Assembly: GCA_021737425.1 (NCBI GenBank)
Contig: JAIPDZ010000002.1
Location: forward strand, 1-54,778
Length of the DNA stretch: 54,778 bases
Source: Deltaproteobacteria bacterium
GTDB lineage: Bacteria > Desulfobacterota > DSM-4660 > Desulfatiglandales > Desulfatiglandaceae
Direction of reading: 5' to 3'
Positions 29,147-37,793 of this stretch are shown here, one piece after another (within the stretch, counting starts at the first letter, position 1; each line of letters opens with the position of its first letter). The notes under the pieces were generated by a model that had not been told where the DNA came from, did no database searches, and worked only from the letters and a program-made list of their open reading frames with translations. The position numbers were made by a program, and so were the translations under genes.

Positions 29147-30760
29147 TTACCCCCTTGAGGTCTTCCATTGAGCTTCCTCTTCGGCCAGCGGAATGGTGAT
29201 CCGAACCGTGGTGCCTCGGCCCTCTTGGCTTTCCACCTCGATGCTTCCGCTCAGGGCCTCCATGATGGTGTGACAGACACTGAGTCCCAGTCCGGTCCCT
29301 TTTCCCGGGGCCTTGGTGGTAAAAAACGGATCGAATATGGCGTTCATGTCCGTGGAGCGGATTCCCGTGCCGGTGTCTGATAGGGTCAGCACAATGGCCC
29401 CTTTTTGGTTTTGGGTCACCACTTTCAATTGCCTCGGCACGGGTGGGCCCGAACCCTCCTCCCCGGCGGCCAAGGCGTCGGCCGCGTTTATGAGGATGTT
29501 TACCAACACCTGTTTTACTTTGTCGGCATCCGCCCGGATCAGGTCCTGTGTGGCCCGGAACTCCAGATGGATATGGAGGCCTTCCATCAGGGGTTGGGGC
29601 TGCAACATATCCAGGACCTCCTTTATCAATGGATGAAATCTTACCGGTTGAAGTGCATCGGCGGAGGGCCGCGCAAAATCAAGGAGTTCTTTCAAGATCC
29701 GGCTTATGCGGGTCACTTCGGACTCCACACGGTTCAGAAAGTCCGTCTGCTCCTCTCCCTTCAAATCTCCTCCCTTAAGCAACTCCACGTAGCCCAGGAT
29801 GATCCCTATGGGATTGCCGATTTCATGTGCAATTCCAGTGGCGAGACGACCTACGGAAGCCAGCTTTTCCGATCGGATGATTTCATCCTGTGCCTGCTTT
29901 ATCTTCAGATTGGCCGCCTCCAGGGAGGCGATGGTGCTCTGCAGCTGTTGCTTATTCTCTTTTAGCCTCTTGAGCATGCCGTTGAGGGACCGGTAGAGCT
30001 GACCGATTTCGTTCTGGCTGGTACGCTCCTCCAGAAAGAGTTGCCCGTCCGCCTCGAATTGTTCCGTAACCCTTAGCAGCCTGTAGATAGGCCTTACCAC
30101 GGTCCGTGAGAGCAGATAAAGCCCGAAGAAAACCAAAATCAGGGTATTCAGACCAATATATATCAAAATGATCTTTTCAGATTTTCTGAGCTCCTCATAC
30201 ATGGGATGTAAGGACAGGAAGACCGTAACCGCGCCCGCCGGTTTCCCTTTCAGGGCTATGGGCCCGGACACCTGCATGGTTTCGGGCCCAAACCAAATCA
30301 CCCCCCAGGTGCGCCCCGAAAACTCCAAAGACCATTGACCGGTTGTGCGTACTTTTTCAAGGGCCGACTCGACCTCATCCCCCTGAATCCGCCCCATCCC
30401 TGTCTTTAGAACACGGGTATTGTGCGCATCCACCATCAGGAGTCCCTGACAACCAGACCACTGCAACAGACGAAAAACAGGGCCCTGATACCGCTCTTCT
30501 CTTGCCACATCAGAGAGGGGTTTGCCATCCCCCTGCAGGTAATGAGCGGTCCACTGGCCTATGGCCCCAACCATCAAACGGCCCATCTGAAGCCTGGACT
30601 CAGCCAGATCCCGCTCTGCGAGTTTCATCATCACCACATTGATGAGGAGCATGGCAAGGAGGATCAGAATGGTCAAAGCACTCAGGATTCCCGTCCTCAG
30701 ACTGTAAATGGGGAAACGCAAAGCCACCTCACCAATCAGGAGAACAAACCCAAATACCAC
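29147..30760 (-). CDS. Sensor histidine kinase (TM, HAMP, HisKA, HATPase)
   Basis: SVGRLATGIAHEIGNPIGIILGYVELL (H box), GTGLGLSVCHTIMEAL (G box); upstream part of the ORF is antifunctional overlap with pilD, so start set near GTG 30760. Confidence 0.88.
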   Translation of the reverse strand: MVFGFVLLIGEVALRFPIYSLRTGILSALTILILLAMLLINVVMMKLAERDLAESRLQMGRLMVGAIGQWTAHYLQGDGKPLSDVAREERYQGPVFRLLQWSGCQGLLMVDAHNTRVLKTGMGRIQGDEVESALEKVRTTGQWSLEFSGRTWGVIWFGPETMQVSGPIALKGKPAGAVTVFLSLHPMYEELRKSEKIILIYIGLNTLILVFFGLYLLSRTVVRPIYRLLRVTEQFEADGQLFLEERTSQNEIGQLYRSLNGMLKRLKENKQQLQSTIASLEAANLKIKQAQDEIIRSEKLASVGRLATGIAHEIGNPIGIILGYVELLKGGDLKGEEQTDFLNRVESEVTRISRILKELLDFARPSADALQPVRFHPLIKEVLDMLQPQPLMEGLHIHLEFRATQDLIRADADKVKQVLVNILINAADALAAGEEGSGPPVPRQLKVVTQNQKGAIVLTLSDTGTGIRSTDMNAIFDPFFTTKAPGKGTGLGLSVCHTIMEALSGSIEVESQEGRGTTVRITIPLAEEEAQWKTSRG

Positions 30761-31524
30761 CGGGTCAGCTGGTTCCCCCACAGAATTTGGAGCACTGCAG
30801 CGAGGGAGAGAAAGGGCCCGAAGGGGATTCTGGCCCGGTACCCCTTGCCGGCCCAAAGGAGGAAGAGGGTGCCGATCACTGCCCCGGTCAGGGAAGAGAT
30901 GAGCAAAATCAGCGGGAGGGCCCGCCATCCCATCCAGGCACCGATCATGGCCATAAGCTTTATGTCGCCACCTCCGATTCCTTCCCGCCCTGTCAGTTTT
31001 TCGTAGCCATACGCCACCGACAACAGGGCCCCGCCACCGGCTGCACTTCCGATGAGTGAATCCAGCCAGAACCCATGGGCCCAAAACAGCGATACGCCCA
31101 ATCCCATCAAGATTCCAGGCAAGGAAAGGATGTCCGGGATAATCTGATGTTTCAAATCAATAAAGCTGATGGCCACCAGGAGGGCCACAAAGGCCAGCAT
31201 GAAGAGATATTGAAAACTCAACCCGTATCTGATATATAAAAATAGACTCAAAAGACCGGTCAATCCCTCTACCGCAGGGTATTGCCAGGAAATCGGGCGA
31301 CCGCAGTGTCTACACCTGCCTCTTAAAAGGAGGTAGCTCAACAGGGGAATGTTGTCATAAAATCGAATCCGTTTTTCACAGTACGGACAGGAAGAGGGGG
31401 GGGTGATAATCGATTTTTTTTCGGGAATGCGATAGATGCAGACATTCAAAAAGCTCCCGATTGCGAGCCCGAACACTACAGAAAAAACGTCACCGGCCAA
31501 TGGAAGATCCATCATCATCAACAC
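30736..31524 (-). CDS. pilD: Prepilin peptidase (A24 family)
   Basis: CPYC...CRHCGRPISWQYPAVE; catalytic FIDLKHQIIPD and GGGDIKLMAM. Confidence 0.93.
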   Translation of the reverse strand: MLMMMDLPLAGDVFSVVFGLAIGSFLNVCIYRIPEKKSIITPPSSCPYCEKRIRFYDNIPLLSYLLLRGRCRHCGRPISWQYPAVEGLTGLLSLFLYIRYGLSFQYLFMLAFVALLVAISFIDLKHQIIPDILSLPGILMGLGVSLFWAHGFWLDSLIGSAAGGGALLSVAYGYEKLTGREGIGGGDIKLMAMIGAWMGWRALPLILLISSLTGAVIGTLFLLWAGKGYRARIPFGPFLSLAAVLQILWGNQLTRWYLGLFS

Positions 31525-31539
31525 CTTGAGGAGTTCAAA

Positions 31540-32169
31540 ATGACCAAGACCACCACTTCAAAAGCAGGGAATAAGCCCGTGTTGCTGGCCATCAACCCGG
31601 AAAACCCCCAGCAGCGCCTGATGAATCGCGTCAGCGAGGTGCTGGAGGAGGGCGGGCTTATCGCCTATCCCACTGACACCTTTTACGGCATTGGATGTGA
31701 TCTTCTCAATAAAAAAGGGATTCAGCAGATCTATAAACTCAAGAATCGTCCCCTCAAAAAACCGTTTTCCTTTGTCTGTGACGATCTCAAGGAGATAAGC
31801 CGCTATGCCATTGTTTCCAATTATGCCTACAAGACCATGAAGCGTCTCCTCCCCGGGCCCTACACCTTTATCTTGGAAGGGACCCGGTTGGTGCCCAAGA
31901 TCATGCTCACCAAAAGGAAAACCGTGGGAATCAGAGTGCCCGACAACCCCACGGCATTGGGCATTGTCCGGACATTCGGCAGACCGATCATCAGCACCAG
32001 TGCAGGCTATGACGATCCCTACGAAATAAAGGAAGCGTATGGTCCGTATTTGGATGTTGTAATTGATGGCGGAAGGCTCTATCAGGATGCTTCCAGTGTG
32101 GTCTCATTGATCAATGATAAACCGGAAATCATAAGAGAAGGGAAAGGGGATATCGCTACCTTTCTTTAA
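31540..32169 (+). CDS. YrdC/YciO family L-threonylcarbamoyladenylate synthase-like protein
   Basis: GGLIAYPTDTFYGIGCDL, KNRPLKKPFSFVCDDL, KRKTVGIRVPD, ISTSAGYDD. Confidence 0.85.
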   Translation: MTKTTTSKAGNKPVLLAINPENPQQRLMNRVSEVLEEGGLIAYPTDTFYGIGCDLLNKKGIQQIYKLKNRPLKKPFSFVCDDLKEISRYAIVSNYAYKTMKRLLPGPYTFILEGTRLVPKIMLTKRKTVGIRVPDNPTALGIVRTFGRPIISTSAGYDDPYEIKEAYGPYLDVVIDGGRLYQDASSVVSLINDKPEIIREGKGDIATFL

Positions 32170-33082
32170 TATCTTGCGGCACAAATCCATTCCATCGGTA
32201 TTGGATTGTCTCTGCAGCCTCGTTGATTTGGGAAAGAAACAATCTGGCTCCTGATCTGAACACCAGATCCCAGAGCGCTGATTTTTTGCCTTCCCCGTGG
32301 ACCAGCGTCGCCTCCCCTTGAATGCCCGCCATCTCTTTGGCCAATTCAACCGTGTCCTGGAAATTCCCCAGTTCATCCACCAGGCCCAGTGCTTTGGCTC
32401 GAGCCCCGGAAAACACCCGCCCGTCCGCGATCTGTTCCACCTTTTCCACGGAAAGGTTTCTGCCCATGGCCACCGCCTCCACAAACTGCTTCTGCAGGTC
32501 CATGATCAATCGATTTAAGATCTCGCGATCTCGGTCAGTCAGTTTCCTGTCCGGAGATCCGATATCTTTAAATTCGCCGCTCTTTAAGATTTCAAGATCA
32601 ACCCCGATCTTTTTCAGAAGCTCTTCCACCCGTACAAACTCCATCAGCACGCCGATACTCCCCGTAATGGTCCCGGGGTTGGCGACAATCTTGTGGGCGG
32701 CGGATGCGATGTAATATCCGCCCGAGGCCCCGACCGCACCCATGGACGCGACCACCTGTTTGTGCGGGAGCATTTTCTGGACTTCCCTGTAGATCTCCTG
32801 GGTGGGACCGATGGATCCTCCCGGGGAGTTTATACGCAGCACAACCGCCTTGATACGCTTGTCTTTTCTGAACTTGACCAGCTGAGAAGTAACCGCGCGG
32901 GAGTCGAGAATGGCGCCGTCTATGGTCACGATGCCGATTTTTTCATGGAAGAACAGGGGAGAAGAAGGTGCCAGAATCTTGAGGGCCGCCACCATGGTGC
33001 CCCCTAATACCAAGGCTATGGCCACCAAAATCACCAGGACCGTAAGTATGGGGTGCTTCCTACCCGCCATTGATAAGGACAC
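32156..33082 (-). CDS. sppA: Signal peptide peptidase SppA (67K-type short form)
   Basis: LRINSPGGSIGPTQEIY, VASMGAVGASGGYYIASAA, TITGSIGV; N-terminal TM. Confidence 0.92.
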   Translation of the reverse strand: MSLSMAGRKHPILTVLVILVAIALVLGGTMVAALKILAPSSPLFFHEKIGIVTIDGAILDSRAVTSQLVKFRKDKRIKAVVLRINSPGGSIGPTQEIYREVQKMLPHKQVVASMGAVGASGGYYIASAAHKIVANPGTITGSIGVLMEFVRVEELLKKIGVDLEILKSGEFKDIGSPDRKLTDRDREILNRLIMDLQKQFVEAVAMGRNLSVEKVEQIADGRVFSGARAKALGLVDELGNFQDTVELAKEMAGIQGEATLVHGEGKKSALWDLVFRSGARLFLSQINEAAETIQYRWNGFVPQDIKER

Positions 33083-35103
33083 TATTCGGTTTCAGTTTTT
33101 TCCGAAGAGGCGGTTTCTGATGCGGTTTCTTCATCCTCAGTTCCGGCCCCGGTCTCAGTCTCGGTCCCCTCCTGCTCCTCGGTCTCCTCTGATCCCGTCT
33201 CTTCGGCGGCTGCCTGATTTTCCCAGTTCAACATCTCTTCTCTGAGCAGTTCACCGAGGTTGGAGGTGGCTTCCTGATTGTTGTCGAGATAGCTCTTGAA
33301 AATATCCTTCTCATTGGTTTCATCCAGTTTTCGAATGGAAAGACCAATCTTTTTTTCTTCGCGGGAGACATTGATCACCTTGGATTGAATCACATCATCG
33401 ATCTGGAACTTTGACAGAGGGTTCCCCTTCTTATCCGTTGAGATCTCAGAGATATGTACGAGACCCTCTATTCCTTCCTCAATTTCCAGAAACAAACCGA
33501 AATCGGTGATATTGGTCACCGTACCGGTTACCCGGGTGCCTGGCCGGTACTTGTGGGGTATCTCATCCCAGGGGTCCGGCGCCATCTGTTTGATTCCCAG
33601 GGAAAACCGCTCGTTTTCCTTGTCGATGTTCAATACCACGGCCTGCACTTCCTGCCCTTTTTTGTAGACCTCTGAGGGATGTTTGATCCGTTTTGTCCAA
33701 GACATATCCGAAATATGCACCAGGCCATCGATCCCCTCATCGATCCCTATAAAGGCGCCGAAATCGGTTATGTTCTTTATTTTTCCCTCAATGGTGGTTC
33801 CCACAGGGTATTTTTCCTCAATGACGTCCCAGGGATTGGGCGCTACCTGTTTCATGCCCAAAGAAATGCGCTTTCGGGCCACGTCCATGTTCAATACGAT
33901 GCATTCCACCGTGTCGCCCACGGTCAACATCTGTGAAGGGTGTCTGACCTTCCGGGTCCATGACATCTCAGATACATGGATGAGTCCTTCCACCCCCTCT
34001 TCAACCTCCACGAAGGCCCCGTAATCGGTCAGGCTGACCACGCGCCCGGTGATTTTGGTCCCGATGGGGTAACGCTCTTCCACCTGGGTCCACGGATCCG
34101 GGGTCAGTTGTTTGATGCCCAGGGATACCCGTTCTCTTTCGCGGTCGAAATTGAGGACCTTGACATCGATTTCATCCCCGATCTGGTGCATCTCCGAAGG
34201 GTGGCTCACCCTTCCCCAGGACATATCCGTGATGTGGACAAGCCCGTCAATGCCGCCCAGGTCAATAAACAGCCCGTAATCCGTTATGTTTTTGACCACG
34301 CCGTGCAGTACCGCGCCCTCTTCGATGTGTTCAAGCGTCTCTTCCTTGAGCGCCATACGCTCTGCTTCCAGGATGGCCCTCCTGGAAAGCACGATGTTTC
34401 CTCGACGCTTGTTGTATTTCACAATCTTGAATTCATGCTCGGTACCCACCAGTGCATCCATATCACGCACCGGCCTTAGATCCACTTGCGATCCGGGCAA
34501 AAAGGCCTGAAGTCCGATATCCACGGACAGCCCCCCTTTCACCCTGGAAATGATGGTCCCTTTGACGGTTCCGTCATTTTCATAAATCTCCTTGATCTCA
34601 TCCCAAATCTTGATCTTGGCAGCCTTTTCCTTGGAGAGCCGGATGACGCCTTCGTCATCCTCCCGTCGCTCCAGAAGGACTTCGATCTGGTCTCCCACCT
34701 GGGCAGTCAGGTTCCCCTCTGAATCAATGAATTCATGGATCCGGATCTGCCCCTCAGACTTATACCCGATATCGACCAGGACATATTCCTTGTCTATCTG
34801 AACGATCTCTCCGGTGACCACCTCCCCTTCCTGGATGCTCTTCAGGCTCTCCTCGTAGAGCTGCATGAAATTTTCACGATCCTGGATCTCCTCTTCCGCT
34901 TCTTCTCCCATAGTTTCCGGAGCATCATCAGATGTGTCTTCACCACTCTCAGACGAGGCATCAGGCTGCAACTGGGTCTCCTTTTCAGGCTCCCCCTCGG
35001 TGGTTTCCGGGTTTATAGCCGCCTGTTCATCATCCGGGTTTACAGTCGATGGATCGGGCTCATGGGTCATGTCTTGGGCTGCAAAGTTTGATTCTTTTTC
35101 CAT
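33082..35103 (-). CDS. rpsA: 30S ribosomal protein S1 (six S1 domains, acidic low-complexity tails)
   Basis: Repeated S1 motifs (GxVxxITDYGxFVxxxEGxEGLVHISEMSW); N- and C-terminal Glu/Thr-rich tails. Confidence 0.95.
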   Translation of the reverse strand: MEKESNFAAQDMTHEPDPSTVNPDDEQAAINPETTEGEPEKETQLQPDASSESGEDTSDDAPETMGEEAEEEIQDRENFMQLYEESLKSIQEGEVVTGEIVQIDKEYVLVDIGYKSEGQIRIHEFIDSEGNLTAQVGDQIEVLLERREDDEGVIRLSKEKAAKIKIWDEIKEIYENDGTVKGTIISRVKGGLSVDIGLQAFLPGSQVDLRPVRDMDALVGTEHEFKIVKYNKRRGNIVLSRRAILEAERMALKEETLEHIEEGAVLHGVVKNITDYGLFIDLGGIDGLVHITDMSWGRVSHPSEMHQIGDEIDVKVLNFDRERERVSLGIKQLTPDPWTQVEERYPIGTKITGRVVSLTDYGAFVEVEEGVEGLIHVSEMSWTRKVRHPSQMLTVGDTVECIVLNMDVARKRISLGMKQVAPNPWDVIEEKYPVGTTIEGKIKNITDFGAFIGIDEGIDGLVHISDMSWTKRIKHPSEVYKKGQEVQAVVLNIDKENERFSLGIKQMAPDPWDEIPHKYRPGTRVTGTVTNITDFGLFLEIEEGIEGLVHISEISTDKKGNPLSKFQIDDVIQSKVINVSREEKKIGLSIRKLDETNEKDIFKSYLDNNQEATSNLGELLREEMLNWENQAAAEETGSEETEEQEGTETETGAGTEDEETASETASSEKTETE

Positions 35104-35183
35104 TCAGTTAGATACCCCCTACGTATTTTTACCAGTCAACAAATCACTTAAAGTTTTCAATTTATCAAAACCCAGGTTGAATA

Positions 35184-35882
35184 TCAACTATTTATTTTAG
35201 AAAAACCGTATAATATACCCCCTTCCCGCAAATGATGTAGAATAAGGCCCAGTACCCCCTCCAAATCAATGGCCGTGGAATCAATGACTGTGGCATCCGG
35301 TGCAGCCCTCAACGGCGCAGCGGAACGGCTCCGATCCTGCTCATCCCGTTTCTCCATCTGCTCTGCCACCCGCGTTATAGAGGAACGTTCTCCCCGTTCC
35401 ACCCGCTCACGATAGCGTCTTTCCGCCCGCACGGCCATGGAAGCGGTGAGAAAAAATTTGGCCTCTGCACACGGGAAGACCACTGTACCCATATCCCTTC
35501 CTTCAGCCACCAGGCCTTCATGCCTGTCGGCCATCTTGCGTTGCAGGGTGGTCATGGCCTCCCGGACGACCCTTACTGCGGACACCTTGGAGGAAAGCAT
35601 ATCCATCTCCGGGGTGCGGATCAGAGGGGAAATATCCTCCTGACCCAGGCAGATGACCGACGTGCCCCCATCCGGTATCAATCGGATATCCAGGTTGGCA
35701 CACAAGTCTCTCAGTCCTGGTGTATCTGTACCATCGAGACCGCCCCTTTTGGCAGCAAGCGCAACTGCCCGGTACATGGCTCCCGTATCCAAGTAGGCAT
35801 AGCCCAGTCTTTCGGCCAGCATACGACTAACAGAGGTCTTCCCCGAGCCGGCCGGACCGTCAATGGTGATGACACATCCCAT
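35184..35882 (-). CDS. cmk: Cytidylate kinase
   Basis: ITIDGPAGSGKTSVSRMLAERLGYAYLDTGAMYRA; VAEGRDMGTVVFPCA. Confidence 0.95.
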   Translation of the reverse strand: MGCVITIDGPAGSGKTSVSRMLAERLGYAYLDTGAMYRAVALAAKRGGLDGTDTPGLRDLCANLDIRLIPDGGTSVICLGQEDISPLIRTPEMDMLSSKVSAVRVVREAMTTLQRKMADRHEGLVAEGRDMGTVVFPCAEAKFFLTASMAVRAERRYRERVERGERSSITRVAEQMEKRDEQDRSRSAAPLRAAPDATVIDSTAIDLEGVLGLILHHLREGGILYGFSKINS

Positions 35883-36115
35883 CCGCCACCCTATTTCTCT
35901 TTCCCCGGTCTCCCGCAGGGTCTTCAATCCCAACGGGGTTCACAGGGTTACTTCAATCGGTTAAAAGATGTTGCCGGCCATCTCGCCGGGGCCGGATCGC
36001 GCTACCCAAGAGACACAGGATGCCTTATAACGCAACAGAAAATAAATGTAAACGTCGCGGTCACCCAAATGAGAGCGCTTTTCAGCTTTTACCAAATATT
36101 TTTGACGATTTGGCC

Positions 36116-36144
36116 TTGACTTGCAGCCTTTGATCATCTATTTT
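36116..36144 (+). promoter_or_regulatory. Putative sigma70-type promoter for the HU gene (TTGACT-17-TATTTT)
   Basis: ttgact tgcagcctttgatcatc tatttt, about 110 bp upstream of the ATG. Confidence 0.35.
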
Positions 36145-36256
36145 TCAATCAGCTTGAGTAATGGGGTGGGGGTTCTCTGATATCCTTAGCAGGGCATCCT
36201 ACGACCTTTGAGAAAACCCGAAGGAGAGGATTCGGCAGGATTTCACAGGAGGGAAG

Positions 36257-36535
36257 ATGAACAAATCACAATTGATACAAGCCTTGGCCAAGGAAGAGGA
36301 TTTGCCCCTGAAAAAGGCGGAAGAAGTGGTGAACACCGTCTTTTCAGAGATGGAATCTGCTCTCATCAGGGGAGAAAGGGTTGAAATCAGGGGTCTGGGA
36401 AGTTTTAAAGTCAAGCAGTATGAAGGATACAAAGGAAGGAATCCCAAATCAGGGGAGGTGATTGAAGTGGCCCGAAAAAAACTCCCCTTCTTCAAGGTCG
36501 GCAAAGAGCTGAAAGAGAGAGTGGACGTCTACTGA
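36257..36535 (+). CDS. HU/IHF family DNA-binding protein
   Basis: MNKSQLIQALAKEEDLPLKKAEEVVNTVF...VEIRGLGSFKVKQYEGYKGRNPKSGE. Confidence 0.94.
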   Translation: MNKSQLIQALAKEEDLPLKKAEEVVNTVFSEMESALIRGERVEIRGLGSFKVKQYEGYKGRNPKSGEVIEVARKKLPFFKVGKELKERVDVY

Positions 36536-36540
36536 TTTTT

Positions 36541-36790
36541 ATAGCCCTTGGTCGTGCTAGACGGGGAGTTAGCGGTGCCCTGTAACCCGAAATCCGCTTA
36601 AGCGGGGTTGAAAAGCCTTCAAGAGGACCTTTACTGGAGTTGATCCCCGGCCGCCTCTGGCGTTGACATGGACCTCACGTGACAGGCGCCTACGAACCCC
36701 GTCAGGTCCGGAAGGAAGCAGCGGTAAGTAAGGAGGCCTGTGTCGTGGCGGTATCTATGCCAGAACGCCGGGTGGCAAGGACACTCGATT
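36541..36790 (+). ncRNA. ffs: Signal recognition particle RNA (apparently long form, with 5' Alu-like region)
   Basis: Core GTCAGGTCCGGAAGGAAGCAGC (GGAA loop and asymmetric loop); flanking helix cccggc..tctggc / gccaga..gccggg; 5' segment ggggagttagcggtgccctgtaacccgaaatccgcttaagcggggttgaa; ends approximate. Confidence 0.88.
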
Positions 36791-36829
36791 CAGGGTTCAA
36801 TTAAGGCTGCACGGCCAAGGACTACCAAA

Positions 36830-37723
36830 ATGACCCACCGGGCCCCTCCCTCTCAATTCGCATCCATCCCATCCTTGCCCCCCCACCCATCCGAGGATCT
36901 TTTCCAGACATCAGAAGGGACTCCTTTTTTAGGCTACCGTCTTTTGACCCGCTATCCCAATCTCACCCACGGGGTCTTCACCAGGATCGGCGGGATCAGC
37001 AGTCCCCCCTATGACCGTCTCAACGTCAGTTACTCGGTGGGTGATCGACCGGGTGCAGTCTCCTTTAATCGCAATGCCATTCAAAAGGCGATTAAGGCCG
37101 GCCGCCTGGTGTTCATGAAGCAATCCCACAGTGACACCATTTTCGTGGTGAGGCCGCAGCATGTTCAAACCAATTGGGTCCCTCCCGTTGCGGATGCCAT
37201 GATAACCGATGTCCCCCAAGTGGCCCTCTTGGTCAAGCAGGCGGATTGTCAGTCGGTTATCCTGTTTGATCCTGAAAGACAGGTCGTGGCCAACGTTCAC
37301 TGCGGCTGGCGAGGGAATGTGAGAAATATTTTGGAACAGGTCGTCCGCCGCATGAACCAGGAATTCGGTTCAGATCCACACCACATGGCAGCCGCCATCG
37401 GTCCCTCCCTGGGGCCCTGCTGTGCGGAATTCGTTAATTTCCAGGAATACTTTCCAGAATCATTCAGATCATTCAGAGTCGGTCCAAACCGATTCGACCT
37501 GTGGGCCATCAGCCGTCAACAGCTGATCCGCGCGGGTCTTACAGGACACCACATCGCCTGTGCCCGGATCTGCACCCGGTGCAGAACCGATCTTTTCTAC
37601 TCATACAGGGGAGAAGGGACCACAGGGCGGTTCGGGACCGTGGCCATGTTGAACTCAGACAGGGGAGAAGACCCAACAGACCCGTTCACCTCCATGCCCG
37701 CTCCCGATTTATTCCTTGACTAA
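36830..37723 (+). CDS. pgeF: Peptidoglycan editing factor PgeF (multicopper polyphenol oxidase/laccase domain)
   Basis: THGVFTRIGGISSPPYDRLNVSYSVGD; KQSHSD; ANVHCGWRGNVRNI; AAIGPSLGPCCAEF. Confidence 0.93.
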   Translation: MTHRAPPSQFASIPSLPPHPSEDLFQTSEGTPFLGYRLLTRYPNLTHGVFTRIGGISSPPYDRLNVSYSVGDRPGAVSFNRNAIQKAIKAGRLVFMKQSHSDTIFVVRPQHVQTNWVPPVADAMITDVPQVALLVKQADCQSVILFDPERQVVANVHCGWRGNVRNILEQVVRRMNQEFGSDPHHMAAAIGPSLGPCCAEFVNFQEYFPESFRSFRVGPNRFDLWAISRQQLIRAGLTGHHIACARICTRCRTDLFYSYRGEGTTGRFGTVAMLNSDRGEDPTDPFTSMPAPDLFLD

Positions 37724-37793
37724 GACCCGGAGCAGACAGTAAATTTAAAATTTTAAGGCTACGAAACCACCAATCGTCAGCAACAGGTACAAA

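Noticed and set aside
36740-36829. Upstream extension of the pgeF ORF
   Set aside because: Lies within the SRP RNA; start at 36830 is more likely.
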